Part shown: piece after piece, positions 1-7,858 of the stretch
Numbering within the stretch: position 1 is the first letter of the stretch
Layout: every line of letters starts with the position of its first letter
Assembly: GCF_023155805.1 (NCBI RefSeq)
Contig: NZ_JAKNUW010000019.1
Location: 1-39,905 of the forward strand
Origin: Micrococcus lacusdianchii
GTDB taxonomy: Bacteria > Actinomycetota > Actinomycetes > Actinomycetales > Micrococcaceae
DNA length: 39,905 nucleotides
Direction: 5' to 3'
Position numbers and translations under genes: made by a program
Notes under the pieces: model-generated
Told to the model about the DNA's origin: nothing
Database searches by the model: none
The model's input: the letters and a program-made list of their open reading frames with translations, nothing else

Positions 1-60
1 GGACTCATACAAGTCCACCGCGCGCTGCCGGAACTCGTCCGTGTAGTTCTTCCTAGCCAT
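1..60 (-). CDS. IS3-family transposase OrfA, N-terminal 20 residues (runs off window)
   Basis: ATG at 60 on the minus strand opens a reading frame with the Asn-Tyr-Thr-Asp-Glu-Phe start typical of IS3 OrfA proteins, whose helix-turn-helix binds the element's ends. The rest lies outside the window. In IS3 elements OrfA is fused to the DDE integrase OrfB by -1 frameshifting; that cannot be checked here. Confidence 0.75.
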   Translation of the reverse strand, partial: MARKNYTDEFRQRAVDLYES

Positions 61-121
61 CCCTTGGATTCTCGCTTCCCCAGCATCGTGCTGGAATCAG
101 CGTGTCCAAGATCAGGGGTCA
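1..121 (-). mobile_element. IS3-family insertion sequence, left end and start of orfA (partial)
   Basis: On the minus strand an ORF begins with ATG at 60 and reads MARKNYTDEFRQRAVDLY before leaving the window; this is the start of the OrfA (HTH_Tnp_1) protein of IS3-family transposases. Reading outward, the element ends at 121 with TGACCCCTGATCTTGGACA on the minus strand, a typical IS3 terminus starting TGA and containing GGACA. The same 121 bp occur inverted at the right edge of the window with four base differences. The insertion removes the 5' part of the tctC-like gene that starts at 122. Only the left end is visible, so orfB and the other terminus cannot be judged. Confidence 0.85.
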
Positions 122-805
122 AGCGCCGGCGGCACCGGCCAGATCGCCGCGCAGCTCAAGAACGACACCCCCGCGAAGATCCAGGACATCCAGCCGGTGG
201 CACGCGTGGTGGAGGAGTACGACCTCATCCTCGTGCCCGCCGACTCCCCGTACCGGTCCATGGCGGACCTCGTGGCCGCGTGGGCCGAGGACCCCGAGGC
301 CCTCGCGTGGTCCGGCGGCGGCTCGTTCGACCAGCTCGTCATCACCGACCTGGCGACCACGGCCGGCGTCGACCCCGGGCAGATCACCTACATCCCCTCC
401 GACGGCGGCGGCGAGGTGGTCCAGGCCATGCTCAACGGCACCGTGCAGGCCGCCTCCGGCGGCGTCGCGGACATGTACCCGCACGTGGAGTCCGGCCGCC
501 TGCGCGTGCTCGGCGTGGCCTCCGAGGAGCGCCTGCCCGGCCTCGACGTGCCCACGCTCACCGAGCAGGGCTACGACGTCACCCTCACGAACTGGCGCGC
601 CCTCTTCACGGCCCCCACCGTCACCGAGGAGGAGCTCGACGCCCTCCAGGAAATCGTGGGAGAGGCCGTGCAGACCCCCGAGTGGAAGGCCACCGTGGAG
701 CGCAACTACTGGCGCGAGGTGCCGCTGCAGGACGAGCAGATGGACGCCTTCGTGCAGGACGAGATCGACCGGATCGCCGGTCTGTACGAGGAGATCGGGT
801 CATGA
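122..805 (+). pseudogene. tctC: tctC-like tricarboxylate-binding protein, 5'-truncated by IS insertion
   Basis: This frame is open from the IS boundary to the TGA at 803-805 and encodes about 227 C-terminal residues of a TctC/Bug-type periplasmic (here lipoprotein-anchored) binding protein for tricarboxylates. The first visible residues (AGGTGQIAAQL) match the ligand-loop region that normally lies about 100 residues into the family; the signal peptide, lipobox and first lobe are gone. The next gene, tctB, starts in the overlapping ATGA at 802-805, the usual coupling in tctCBA operons. An internal ATG at 197 could start a product, but it could not be exported or bind ligand. The inactivation is inferred from the missing N-terminus; the family assignment is from the sequence and from tctBA downstream. 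Confidence 0.85.
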
Positions 806-1335
806 GCGCCGCACATGAGACCCACCGCCCCGGCCCCCGGCCGATCGGCGAGGGCACCTGGTTCGCCGGCCGGGCCGGGCTGGCCATGCCGGCGATCGTG
901 GCGGCCTGGAGCCTGTTCCTGCTGATCGGCTCGCTGCGCATGGACTCCGGCGACGCCGACTTCCCCGGGCCGGCGTTCTTCCCCGGCATCCTCGGGGCGG
1001 TCGGCCTGGTGCTGGCCGTGCTGCAGGCGCTCGCGGTGGTGCGGACGCCGGAGCCCCCCGTGGACCACTCCGGCCGCCGCTGGCGCACCCACTCGGATCC
1101 CGCGGCCCTCGCCTGGACCGTCGGCGGGTTCTTCGCGTTCTCGCTGCTGCTGCCCTGGCTGGGGTGGATCCTGGCCGCCGCCCTGCTGTTCTGGTGCGTG
1201 GCGTGGGGCTTCGGCTCCCGCCGCCCGGGCTTCGACGTCATCCTCGCCCTGTTCATGTCCTCGGCCGCCTACCTGGCGTTCGACGTGGGCCTGGGCCTGA
1301 ACCTGCCCTCGGGCATCCTGGGAGGCGGATTCTGA
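802..1335 (+). CDS. tctB: TctB-like small membrane subunit of a tricarboxylate transporter
   Basis: A 177-residue protein with about four hydrophobic segments (roughly residues 28-45, 52-75, 95-130 and 140-165), the size and topology of the small TctB subunit of tripartite tricarboxylate transporters, which import citrate-like acids using an ion gradient. ATG at 802 overlaps the tctC stop in ATGA and follows a GAGGAG ribosome site. The gene ends one base before tctA's start, so the three form an operon. Since tctC is cut by an insertion sequence, this subunit now lacks its cognate binding protein unless another copy exists elsewhere; its promoter is also likely lost or replaced by one reading out of the IS. 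Confidence 0.85.
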   Translation: MSAAHETHRPGPRPIGEGTWFAGRAGLAMPAIVAAWSLFLLIGSLRMDSGDADFPGPAFFPGILGAVGLVLAVLQALAVVRTPEPPVDHSGRRWRTHSDPAALAWTVGGFFAFSLLLPWLGWILAAALLFWCVAWGFGSRRPGFDVILALFMSSAAYLAFDVGLGLNLPSGILGGGF

Positions 1336-1336
1336 C

Positions 1337-2866
1337 ATGGACGCACTCGGACTCCTCATGGAGGGCTTCGCCGGAGCCCTGACCCCCGCCAACCTGCTGT
1401 GGGTGCTGCTGGGCTGCCTGCTCGGCACCGCGGTGGGCGTGCTGCCCGGCCTGGGCTCCTCGATGGCGGTGGCGCTGCTGCTGCCGCTGACCTTCGCGCT
1501 GGACCCCACGGCCGCGTTCATCATGTTCGCCGGCGTGTACTTCGGCGGCATGTTCGGCGACTCCACGATGGCCATCCTCATGAACACCCCCGGGCAGGCC
1601 TCCGCGATCGCCTCCACCTTCGAGGGCCACAGGATGGCCCAGGCGGGGCGCGCGCCGCAGGCGCTGGCCACTGCGGCGATCGGTGCGTTCATCGGCGGCA
1701 TGATCGCGGCCGTCCTAGTGGTGCTCCTCGCCCCCGTGATGGCCGAGTTCGCGAACAGCTTCGGCCCGGCCGAGTACTTCGCGCTCGCCCTGTTCGCGTT
1801 CATCGCGACGTCCTCGGTGGTCTCCGACTCCGTCCTCAAGGGCCTCACCGCACTGGTGCTGGGCCTCGGGATCGCCGTCGTCGGGATCGACTCCGTGACC
1901 GGCACCGAGCGCTTCACCCTGGGCGCGCCGCAGCTGTTCGACGGCGTCTCCCTGGTGACCGTGACCGTGGCCGTCCTGGCGCTCGGCGAGGTGTTCCATG
2001 TGGCCTCCCGCGCCCGGCGCGACCACGAGGTGCACCAGGTGCGCTCCGCCGGCCGGCCGTGGCTGACCGGCGCGGAGTTCCGGGAGGCGCTGCCCGCATG
2101 GCTGCGCGGCGCCGGCATCGGCCTGCCGTTCGGCGTGATCCCGGCAGGCGGCTCGGAGGTCCCCACCTTCCTGGCCTACGACGTCGAACGCCGCCTCGAC
2201 GCCCGCCGCGCCGAGCCGCGGTTCGGCCGGGGCGCGATCCGGGGCCTGGCCGCCCCCGAGGCCGCGGGCAACGCGACCACCGGCATGGCGATGGGCGCGC
2301 TGCTGACGCTCGGCCTGCCGATCTCCGCCACCGCGGCGATCATGCTCGCCGCGTTCCGGCAGTACGGCCTGCAGCCGGGCCCGCTGCTCTTCGAGCGCAA
2401 CGCGGACCTGGTGTGGGCCCTCCTGGCCAGCTTCTTCCTGGCCATGCTGGTCCTGCTGCTCATCAACCTGCCGTTCGCGCAGCTGTGGGCCAAGCTCCTG
2501 CTCATCCCGAGCTCCTACCTCTACGCGGGGATCACGATGTTCTGCGGGCTCGGCATCTACGCGACCTCCGGACGGGTGTTCGACCTGCTGCTCCTCCTGG
2601 GCCTGGGCGTGCTGGGCTTCCTGATGCGCCGGTTCGGGTATCCCGTGGCGCCGCTGATGATCGGCATGGTGCTCGGCCCGCTCGCCGAGACCAGCGTCCG
2701 GGACGCCCTGCTCAGCTCCGTCGGCGACCCCGCGGTGCTCGTGTCCAGCCCCATCACCTGGGTGATCTACGGCCTGCTGGCCCTGGTGCTGGCGGGTGCC
2801 GCGCTGGCGGCGGTGCGCCGGCGTCGTGCGCCCGCCGCCGACGAGGAGATCGCGGCCGAGGCCTGA
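1337..2866 (+). CDS. tctA: TctA-like large membrane subunit of a tricarboxylate transporter
   Basis: A 509-residue polytopic protein of normal TctA length. It begins with the conserved amphipathic entry followed by GVLPGLGSSMAVALLLP, the family's Gly-rich loop, and has a second half-repeat around residues 310-350 (AAGNATTGMAMGALLTLGLP), consistent with the two-fold repeat of this family. The translocation pathway is formed by TctA, with TctB as partner and TctC delivering substrate. GGAGGCGG lies 8 nt before the ATG, and only one base separates it from tctB. The substrate is not determinable; citrate and related acids are the family norm. Confidence 0.93.
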   Translation: MDALGLLMEGFAGALTPANLLWVLLGCLLGTAVGVLPGLGSSMAVALLLPLTFALDPTAAFIMFAGVYFGGMFGDSTMAILMNTPGQASAIASTFEGHRMAQAGRAPQALATAAIGAFIGGMIAAVLVVLLAPVMAEFANSFGPAEYFALALFAFIATSSVVSDSVLKGLTALVLGLGIAVVGIDSVTGTERFTLGAPQLFDGVSLVTVTVAVLALGEVFHVASRARRDHEVHQVRSAGRPWLTGAEFREALPAWLRGAGIGLPFGVIPAGGSEVPTFLAYDVERRLDARRAEPRFGRGAIRGLAAPEAAGNATTGMAMGALLTLGLPISATAAIMLAAFRQYGLQPGPLLFERNADLVWALLASFFLAMLVLLLINLPFAQLWAKLLLIPSSYLYAGITMFCGLGIYATSGRVFDLLLLLGLGVLGFLMRRFGYPVAPLMIGMVLGPLAETSVRDALLSSVGDPAVLVSSPITWVIYGLLALVLAGAALAAVRRRRAPAADEEIAAEA

Positions 2867-2888
2867 TCCGTTCGGCGCCCCACAGCGA

Positions 2889-2924
2889 CGACGGCCGCCT
2901 CCCCACGCGGGGAGACGGCCGTCG
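2889..2924. terminator. Bidirectional hairpin terminator between tctA and the CitE-like gene
   Basis: Near-perfect inverted repeat CGACGGCCG-C-CTCCCC / GGGGAG-A-CGGCCGTCG with a 4-nt loop (ACGC), lying between two convergent stop codons. There is no U-tract on either strand, as is usual for high-GC actinobacteria. Its position suits termination for both genes. Confidence 0.8.
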
Positions 2925-2941
2925 CGCGATCGGGCCCGGGC

Positions 2942-3901
2942 TCAGTAGTGGTAGGTGTCCGAGGGCGCGGCCGCGCGGTTGTCCTCGTCGGGGATCCGTC
3001 CGGCGGTGACGCCGAACGCCGCGGCGAGGGCCTGGATCTTCTCCGCGCGCGCCTTGCGCGGCAGGTCGGAGCCGTTGCGGATCTGCCCGCCGGCCGCTGC
3101 GAACTCGGCCAGGAAGTCCTGGGCCCAGGCCAGCTCCTCCTGCGAGGGGCTGAGGCCCTCGTTCACCAGCGCGCACTGCTCGGGGGCCAGACACAGCTTG
3201 CCGGTCATGCCGAACTCGGCGGTCACGGCGGTGGCCTCGGCCAGCTTCACGCCCGTGGTCCCCACGGTGGGGCCGTCGATCGCCCCGGGCAGGCCCGTGG
3301 CCTTCGCCGCGATCGTGAACTGGGAGCGCGTGTACGCCAGCGCCATCGGGGACTCGCCCAGGCCGGTGTCCCGGCGGAAGTCGCCGATGCCGAACGCCAG
3401 ACGGAACGTGCCCTTCGCCGCCGCGATCGAGTCGATCCGCTGCAGCCCGCGCGCCGTCTCCACGAGCGCCACCACGGGCACGCCCGGCAGGCGCTTCGCG
3501 GTCTCGTTGACGTGGTCGGTGGACTCCACCATGGCCAGCACGACGCCGGCCAGGCCGCCCTCGGCGACCGGCCCGCCCACGTGCGCGGGCAGGGTCGCGG
3601 CGAGCGCCGCGACGTCGTCCTCCCACCACTTGGAGCCGTAGCCGTTGAGGCGGACCCACGCGGTGTGGCCGGAGGTCAGCCAGTCCACGGTGTCCTGGCG
3701 GGAGCGGGCCTTGTCCGCGGGGGCCACGGAGTCCTCGACGTCCAGGACCACGATGTCCGCCGCCGAGTCCTCTGCGGGCTGGAAGCGCTCGGGCTGCGCG
3801 GCGTTCACGAGCAGCCAGGAGCGGGCGAGCTCGGGGTCGATCCGCTGGCCGGGCGCCGGGGAGAACGGCTGGGTGGGCGAGGGGGAGAGGGTCACGGTCA
3901 C
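2942..3901 (-). CDS. CitE-like HpcH/HpaI aldolase/citrate lyase family protein
   Basis: A 319-residue TIM-barrel protein of the CitE/HpcH family, which cleaves or forms C-C bonds in acyl-CoA or acid substrates such as citryl-, malyl- or citramalyl-CoA. The signature VVLDVEDSVAP (around residues 51-61) carries the Mg2+-binding acidic residues, and ALVETARGL (about 146-154) and AFGIGDFRRDTG (about 168-180) are the substrate and metal loops. GTG at 3901 is preceded by a strong AGGAGG (3913-3908). No citC/D/F genes are adjacent, so a stand-alone acyl-CoA lyase or thioesterase is more likely than a citrate lyase subunit. It converges on tctCBA; a link to use of the imported acid is an inference. 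Confidence 0.85.
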   Translation of the reverse strand: MTVTLSPSPTQPFSPAPGQRIDPELARSWLLVNAAQPERFQPAEDSAADIVVLDVEDSVAPADKARSRQDTVDWLTSGHTAWVRLNGYGSKWWEDDVAALAATLPAHVGGPVAEGGLAGVVLAMVESTDHVNETAKRLPGVPVVALVETARGLQRIDSIAAAKGTFRLAFGIGDFRRDTGLGESPMALAYTRSQFTIAAKATGLPGAIDGPTVGTTGVKLAEATAVTAEFGMTGKLCLAPEQCALVNEGLSPSQEELAWAQDFLAEFAAAGGQIRNGSDLPRKARAEKIQALAAAFGVTAGRIPDEDNRAAAPSDTYHY

Positions 3902-4288
3902 GGGGGGCCTCCTGGGAGCGGGAGGGCGACGCGCGGGGGCGGGTCGCCGGGGCTGGTGTCATCGTCGACCGGTCCACGGGCGGGGTGCCTCGCGCGGGGC
4001 GGTCGGACGGGAGGACCAGGTGGGGGCCCATCGTCGTCGGCGCGGGTCGACGCCGGAGAGCGGCCGCGGGTGCACGGCACGTGCGGCCCAGGCTACCGGA
4101 CGCGGGGGCGCGCCGCCCGGGGGCCGGGCCGGCGTGGTCCTGCGGTTCATGCGTGACGTGTGACGCCGCGTGTCGCACTGTCAGGTGCACGTCCTGGACA
4201 GGCCCGCACCGAAGATGTTTAGATTTGAAACAGATGCGGGGCCGACCCCGCGGACACCGAATCCGACCGCTCTCGAAGGAGCACCCCC
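3902..4288. other. 387-bp divergent intergenic region, no convincing gene
   Basis: This region separates the divergent CitE-like and YceI genes. Short open frames in it lack the GC3 pattern and ribosome sites of the neighbours. It holds the AGGAGG site of the CitE-like gene at its left edge, and near the right edge an AT-rich patch with the TGTTT/AAACA palindrome noted separately. The middle (about 3930-4200) shows nothing I can name. Confidence 0.6.
4216..4232. promoter_or_regulatory. Palindrome TGTTT-N7-AAACA upstream of the YceI gene, candidate operator
   Basis: TGTTTAGATTTGAAACA is a 5-7-5 inverted repeat in a short AT-rich island about 57 bp before the YceI start. Its size and place fit a dimeric winged-helix repressor (MarR type) site overlapping a promoter. 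No regulator gene lies next to it, so the assignment is inference from symmetry and base composition alone. Confidence 0.45.
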
Positions 4289-4825
4289 ATGACGCAGGTC
4301 ACCCCCGGCACCTGGAACCTCGACGCCTCCCACACCGAGGTGGGCTTCACCGTCCGCCATGCCGGCATCTCCAAGGTGCGCGGCACGTTCCAGGCCGTCT
4401 CCGGCACCCTCACCGTCGCCGACGACTTCACCGCGTCCTCCGCGGACATCACCGTGGACATGGAGTCCATCGACACCAAGGACGCCCACCGCGACGGCCA
4501 CCTCAGGGGCGAGGACTTCTTCGACGTGGAGAAGCACCCCACCATGACCTTCCGCTCCACCGAGGTCCGCGACGTCGACGGCGAGGAGTTCGTCCTGGTC
4601 GGCGACCTCACCGTCCGCGGCACCACCCGGCAGATCGAGCTGCAGGCCGAGCTCGGCGGCCAGACCACCGATCCGTTCGGCACTACCCGCGCGGGCTTCG
4701 CCGCCACGGGCGAGATCTCCCGCAAGGAGTTCGGCCTGACCTGGAACGCCGCGCTCGAGGCCGGTGGCGTGCTGGTGGGCGACAAGGTGAAGATCGAGAT
4801 CGACGCCGAGTTCGTCCAGGCCTGA
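4289..4825 (+). CDS. YceI-family polyprenyl/lipid-binding protein
   Basis: A 178-residue YceI-domain protein covering the whole chain (lipocalin-like beta barrel that binds a long isoprenoid chain in characterised members). Family marks include WNLDASHTEVGFTVRHAG near the N-terminus, the segment TVDMESIDTKDAHRDGHLRG with conserved Asp/His, FFDVEKHPTMTF, and TVRGTTRQIEL. There is no signal peptide, so it is cytoplasmic, as in many actinobacterial members. ATG at 4289 follows GAAGGAG. It stands alone with its own terminator, and an upstream palindrome suggests regulated expression. The ligand and physiological role are unknown. Confidence 0.92.
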   Translation: MTQVTPGTWNLDASHTEVGFTVRHAGISKVRGTFQAVSGTLTVADDFTASSADITVDMESIDTKDAHRDGHLRGEDFFDVEKHPTMTFRSTEVRDVDGEEFVLVGDLTVRGTTRQIELQAELGGQTTDPFGTTRAGFAATGEISRKEFGLTWNAALEAGGVLVGDKVKIEIDAEFVQA

Positions 4826-4830
4826 TCCGG

Positions 4831-4862
4831 TCCCGGCCGCCCCTCCCCGGGGGCGGCCGGGA
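4831..4862 (+). terminator. Hairpin terminator after the YceI gene
   Basis: Inverted repeat TCCCGGCCGCCC / GGGCGGCCGGGA (12 bp) with an 8-nt loop, starting 6 bp after the YceI stop codon. It has no U-tract. Confidence 0.75.
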
Positions 4863-4906
4863 TCCCCGTGTCCCGGTCGGTGCAGGTCAGCCGGCCGCAG
4901 ATGCAC

Positions 4907-4912
4907 CACAAT
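4907..4912 (+). promoter_or_regulatory. Probable -10 element (CACAAT) of the acyl-CoA synthetase gene
   Basis: CACAAT lies 7 nt before the ATG at 4920, the spacing seen for several other genes here and expected for a leaderless transcript. It deviates from TANNNT at the first base, so this is a weaker case than the others. Confidence 0.35.
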
Positions 4913-4919
4913 CGAGGCC

Positions 4920-6884
4920 ATGGACTCCGTCTCCCCGGTCCCCACCGCCCCGTCCGCCCACCGCCAGGTGGACATGCCCGCCCTCGCCGACGCCGCCGGG
5001 CTGCGCAACATCACCGACGTCCTGGAGCGCCGCGCCGCCGAGCACCCCGACGTGGTGGCCTTCCAGGTGCGCCACCCCGCCGCGCCGCTCGACGGCCCGT
5101 GGGAGCCGGTCGCCACGGGCGCGTTCCACGCCCGCGTGCGGGCCCTGGCCAAGGGCCTGATCGCGCTGGGGATCCGCCCGGGGGAGGCCGTGTCCATCGT
5201 CTCGGCCACCCGGTACGAGTGGACCCTGATGGACCTGGCCTCGCTCTACGCGGGCGCCGTCGTGGTCCCCATGTTCGACTCCGCCCCGGCCTCGCAGATG
5301 GCGGCGATCGCCGACGTCGTGGGCGTGCGCGCCGCCTTCGCCGGCTCCCCGGCCGCCGCCGCCACGCTGCGCGAGGCCCTCGACGCGCGGGACGGCGCCG
5401 CTCGCGGCCCCCACGGGTCCGCGGTGTGGACCCTGGACGACGCCGACGCCGACGGCGCCCCCGCCGGCGACCTGCGCGCCCTCGAGGCGCTCGGCGCCGA
5501 CGTCACCGACGAGGCGCTCGAGGCGGCCCGCACCGCCCGGGGCCTGGACGACATCGCCACGATCGTGTTCACGTCCGGCACCACGGGGGAGCCCAAGGGG
5601 ACGAGGATCCTGCACCGGTCCTTCGTCCACCAGGTGCTCAACGTGGCCGAGGCCTACCGGGGGTTCGTGCACCCGGGCGGCTCCACCGTGCTGTTCCTGC
5701 CGCTGGCGCACGTGCTCTCCCGCGCCGTGCAGATGATCTGCCTGCACGGTGGGATGTCCGTGGCGCACGTGGGCAACCCGAAGGCCGCCGTGCCGTCCAT
5801 GGGGCAGATCCGCCCGACCTTCGTGATGGTGGTCCCCGGCGTGCTGTCCAAGATCGTGCTCGGCGTGGAGGAGAAGGCGCGCGGCACCCGCGTGGGCCCG
5901 CTCTCCGTGGGCGTGCTCTGGGAGCGCGCCCGGGCGGCCGCCGTCGCGAAGGGGCGCGTGGTGCTGGGCGAGGACCCCAAGCTCCTGGTGCCCGTGCGCG
6001 CCCAGCTGGCCCTCTACGAGCGGCTCTTCTACCGCCGGGTGCGGCACCTGCTCGGCGGCCGGGTGACGCACCTGCTGTGCGGCGCGGCCAAGCTCGACCC
6101 GGACCTGCTGCGCCTGTTCACCGGCATGGGCCTGACCGTGTTCGAGGGCTACGGGCTCACCGAGACCACCGCCCCCGCCGTGGGCCACCGCGAGGGGGAC
6201 GTGGTCCCCGGCACCGTGGGCCTGCCCCTGCCCGGGATGTCCGTGCGGATCGCCGACGGCGACGAGGTCCAGATGCGCGGCCCCGGCGTGTTCGCCGGGT
6301 ACACCGACGAGGAGGAGACCGCCGCCGCGTTCGACGGCGAGTGGTTCCGCACCGGGGACCTCGGCCGTCTCGACGCCGACGGCCGACTCACCGTGACCGG
6401 GCGCGTCAAGGACGTGATCGTCACCGCCAACGGCAAGACCATCAACCCCGCCGCGTGGGAGCGCGAGGTGGAGCTGCACCCCGCCGTCGGCCACGCCGTG
6501 GTGATCGGGGACGGCCTGGACCACCCCACCGCCATGATCCTGCTGGACCGCGAGGCACTCGCCGGCTGGGCGCAGCGCACCCTGCCCGACTGGTCCCTGC
6601 CGGAGCCGCTCGCGGCGCGCCTCAAGGACGGCGCCGGCCACGGGGCGGAGCGGATGCGCGACGGGGCGGAGCGGATGCTCGAGGTGACCGAGCAGCGGAT
6701 CCGTGAGTCCGTGGCCTCCGCCGTGGAGGCCGCCAACGCGAAGGTCCCCGCCCCCGAGCGGCTCCGCTCCTTCACGGTGCTGCTGCCGGACCGCGAGGAG
6801 CTCACCGGCCTGCTCACCCCCACCCAGAAGCTCAAGCGCACCGCGCTCGCGGAGCGGATCGCGCACCTGCTGCCGAAGCGCTGA
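4920..6884 (+). CDS. Long-chain fatty acid--CoA ligase (FadD15-like AMP-forming synthetase)
   Basis: A 654-residue member of the ANL adenylating superfamily that activates fatty acids to acyl-CoA through an acyl-adenylate. Visible motifs are the ATP-binding P-loop IVFTSGTTGEPKG (from residue 215), GYGLTET, the hinge segment with WFRTGDLG, and the C-terminal catalytic lysine region PTQKLKR. The order and the insert before GYGLTET match long-chain enzymes of the actinobacterial FadD15 type. Near residues 574-586 an 18-bp direct repeat with a 21-bp period (6640-6657, 6661-6678) duplicates the heptad xGAERMx. The gene is monocistronic, between a terminator and a strong palindrome. Chain-length preference is not readable. 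Confidence 0.92.
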   Translation: MDSVSPVPTAPSAHRQVDMPALADAAGLRNITDVLERRAAEHPDVVAFQVRHPAAPLDGPWEPVATGAFHARVRALAKGLIALGIRPGEAVSIVSATRYEWTLMDLASLYAGAVVVPMFDSAPASQMAAIADVVGVRAAFAGSPAAAATLREALDARDGAARGPHGSAVWTLDDADADGAPAGDLRALEALGADVTDEALEAARTARGLDDIATIVFTSGTTGEPKGTRILHRSFVHQVLNVAEAYRGFVHPGGSTVLFLPLAHVLSRAVQMICLHGGMSVAHVGNPKAAVPSMGQIRPTFVMVVPGVLSKIVLGVEEKARGTRVGPLSVGVLWERARAAAVAKGRVVLGEDPKLLVPVRAQLALYERLFYRRVRHLLGGRVTHLLCGAAKLDPDLLRLFTGMGLTVFEGYGLTETTAPAVGHREGDVVPGTVGLPLPGMSVRIADGDEVQMRGPGVFAGYTDEEETAAAFDGEWFRTGDLGRLDADGRLTVTGRVKDVIVTANGKTINPAAWEREVELHPAVGHAVVIGDGLDHPTAMILLDREALAGWAQRTLPDWSLPEPLAARLKDGAGHGAERMRDGAERMLEVTEQRIRESVASAVEAANAKVPAPERLRSFTVLLPDREELTGLLTPTQKLKRTALAERIAHLLPKR

Positions 6885-6916
6885 CCCGCTGACCGCCGGG
6901 ATTCCGGTGCGCCGGT

Positions 6917-6978
6917 GCGTTGTGGTCACGACACGCCGCCCGCCCCGGAGTGGCTGCGGCGTGTCGTGACCACAGCGC
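6917..6978. repeat. Intergenic palindrome with 19-bp perfect arms
   Basis: TGTGGTCACGACACGCCGC (6921-6939) is repeated exactly in inverse at 6956-6974, with a 16-nt spacer; four more flanking pairs (one G-T) extend the stem to 23 bp. It lies 33 bp after the acyl-CoA synthetase stop and 54 bp before the dienelactone hydrolase gene. It can act as a terminator, but its length exceeds what termination needs, and its arms resemble the other long intergenic palindromes in this window in architecture, not in sequence. Confidence 0.85.
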
Positions 6979-7018
6979 GGAGTGTGACCAGCCCTCGCCG
7001 CGCCCCGGGCGAGGTCCG

Positions 7019-7024
7019 TAGGGT
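7019..7024 (+). promoter_or_regulatory. -10 element TAGGGT for the dienelactone hydrolase gene
   Basis: TAGGGT sits 7 nt before the first ATG at 7032, with no ribosome site in between. This fits a leaderless mRNA. Confidence 0.55.
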
Positions 7025-7031
7025 GGGCCGC

Positions 7032-7754
7032 ATGATGGCTTCCAAGACCCCGCACCAGAACGTCTCGTTCGAGCTGCCCACCAAGGACGCCGCGCACGGC
7101 GACCAGACCGGCCACGGCTACCTGGCCCTGCCGGAGTCCGGTGAGGGCCCTGGGATCATCGTGATCCAGGAGTGGTGGGGCCTCGTGGACCACATCAAGG
7201 ACGTGTGCGACCGCCTGGCCGCGGAGGGCTTCGTGGCCCTGGCGCCGGACCTGTTCGGCGGCTGGATCGCCCACGACGGCGACGAGGCCGGCGAGATGAT
7301 GCAGAACCTGCCCGCCGAGGAGGGCGCCCGCCAGCTGGCCGGCGCCGTCGACTGGCTGCTCTCCCGCGACGAGGTGACCTCCGAGGCCGTCGGGGCGATC
7401 GGCTTCTGCATGGGCGGCGGGTTCGTGCTGGCCCTCGCGGCCCAGCAGGGGGACCAGGTCTCCGCAGCCGTGCCGTTCTACGGCGTGGGCCAGGGCGTGC
7501 CCGGCGACTTCTCCGGCGTGCGCGCCGCCGTGCAGGGGCACTACGCCGAGCAGGACGAGATGTTCCCGGTGGAGGACGCGAGGAAGCAGGAGCAGCAGGT
7601 CCGCGACGAGTCCGGCGCCGAGGTCGAGTACTTCTACTACGACGCCCCGCACGCCTTCCACAACGACGAGAACCCCCAGGGCAACTACCGCCCCGAGGCC
7701 GCGGCGCTGGCGTGGGACCGCGCCGTCGCGTTCCTGAAGGAGAAGGTCCGCTGA
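7032..7754 (+). CDS. Dienelactone hydrolase family protein
   Basis: A 240-residue alpha/beta hydrolase of the dienelactone hydrolase family. The features of the family are present: Glu47 in IVIQEWWG, nucleophile Cys126 in GFCMGGG, Asp175 in YAEQDEMF and catalytic His207 in HAFHND. Characterised relatives open the lactone ring of dienelactones from catechol breakdown, but no aromatic degradation genes are adjacent, so this is probably a general carboxyl-ester or lactone hydrolase. The start is one of two consecutive ATG codons (7032, 7035); the first was chosen because of the -10 element 7 nt upstream. There is no signal peptide. Confidence 0.9.
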   Translation: MMASKTPHQNVSFELPTKDAAHGDQTGHGYLALPESGEGPGIIVIQEWWGLVDHIKDVCDRLAAEGFVALAPDLFGGWIAHDGDEAGEMMQNLPAEEGARQLAGAVDWLLSRDEVTSEAVGAIGFCMGGGFVLALAAQQGDQVSAAVPFYGVGQGVPGDFSGVRAAVQGHYAEQDEMFPVEDARKQEQQVRDESGAEVEYFYYDAPHAFHNDENPQGNYRPEAAALAWDRAVAFLKEKVR

Positions 7755-7858
7755 GCGGGGCCCGAGGCTCCCGGGGCGGCGCGGGAGGCCGTCAGAAGGC
7801 CAGCCGCGGCGGGCCCGCCCGCTCCACGCGCTCGGGCGGCCGCGGCGTCGCGAAGGGC

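Noticed and set aside
4887-7661. Very long open frame on the minus strand opposite the acyl-CoA synthetase and hydrolase genes
   Set aside because: It is an antisense shadow typical of GC3-rich coding sequence: low-complexity His/Gly/Val-rich translation, no family features, and the plus-strand genes are certain.
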